Origin: Geitlerinema sp. PCC 9228
Lineage (GTDB): Bacteria; Cyanobacteriota; Cyanobacteriia; Cyanobacteriales; PCC-9228
Direction of reading: 5' to 3'
NCBI RefSeq assembly: GCF_001870905.1
Contig: NZ_LNDC01000076.1
Span: 1-45,969 of the forward strand
Length of the DNA: 45,969 nt
The notes under the pieces were generated by a model. It was not told where the DNA came from, did no database searches, and saw nothing but the letters and a program-made list of their open reading frames with translations. The position numbers and the translations under genes were made by a program. Shown one piece after another: positions 45,863 to 45,969 of the stretch (position 1 is the first letter of the stretch; each line of letters begins with the position of its first letter).

Positions 45863-45969
45863 CTAGCGCTGAATATGCTGGAGCCATTCGGGTCTGTCGC
45901 AGAGAAAATCTTCCAGGTCTCCATTGCCTTTGGTTTGGTTGCAATTGCAACCGGCAACAGTTAAATTGC
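45863..45969 (-). CDS. 3' end of an unrecognised gene (partial)
   Basis: The minus-strand frame entering from the right edge reads NLTVAGCNCNQTKGNGDLED, then FLCDRPEWLQHIQR, and stops at 45863-45865. The CNC cluster, a third Cys and the compact ending look like a real protein tail. No family is recognised. Confidence 0.5.
   Translation of the reverse strand, partial: NLTVAGCNCNQTKGNGDLEDFLCDRPEWLQHIQR

Overview
The window is chromosomal DNA of a cyanobacterium, probably a filamentous one. The evidence is the very frequent HIP1 octamer GCGATCGC, a cyanobacterial gene cluster rplS-tRNA-Trp-secE-nusG-rplK-rplA-rplJ-rplL, a FdC2-type ferredoxin with the plant/cyanobacterial C-terminal extension, an SLH-domain exoprotein and a type I-D CRISPR-Cas locus of the cyanobacterial kind. 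The genus cannot be fixed from the sequence alone.

Layout. 1-1740 is a decaying region: a duplicated ABC-transporter tail, remnants of a metallopeptidase/PIN toxin-antitoxin-like pair split by two MITEs, and a duplicated 97-bp segment holding the end of a GTPase gene. 1681-7625 carries minus-strand genes (membrane GTPase, FdC2 ferredoxin, a coiled-coil/EamA transporter fusion, a PiT phosphate permease) and a plus-strand tRNA-Ser. 7834-12270 is the secE-nusG-ribosomal protein cluster with an internal promoter, a leader with a possible attenuator and a closing terminator. dnaK, an SLH/FG-GAP exoprotein, icd (minus) and carB follow up to 22231. 22232-23410 is a repeat-rich spacer leading to a group-2 sigma factor.

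24459-38410 is a complete type I-D CRISPR-Cas system. It has a divergent RHH-WYL regulator, cas3', a small winged-helix-like gene, cas10d with a strong in-frame internal start predicted to make Cas11d, csc2, csc1, cas6, cas4, cas1, cas2, a leader and an array of 21 repeats of 37 nt. Csc1, Csc2, Cas10d, Cas11d and Cas6/crRNA would form the effector, Cas3' would supply the helicase while Cas10d carries the HD nuclease, and Cas1/2/4 would acquire spacers. The array is broken once by a 396-bp AT-rich segment that encodes a 107-residue multi-pass membrane protein. This is the most unusual object in the window.

38429-45969 holds a DedA protein, a PEP-synthase-like protein whose ATP-binding half looks degenerate, comF, a TRAP-type solute-binding lipoprotein, an ABC-F ATPase, and the 3' end of an unrecognised Cys-containing gene.

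Two MITE families (A: about 120-140 bp, four copies; B: about 130 bp, two copies) and a 25-bp palindrome (three copies) are scattered through the non-coding parts. All function calls are from reading the sequence; no database search was run.
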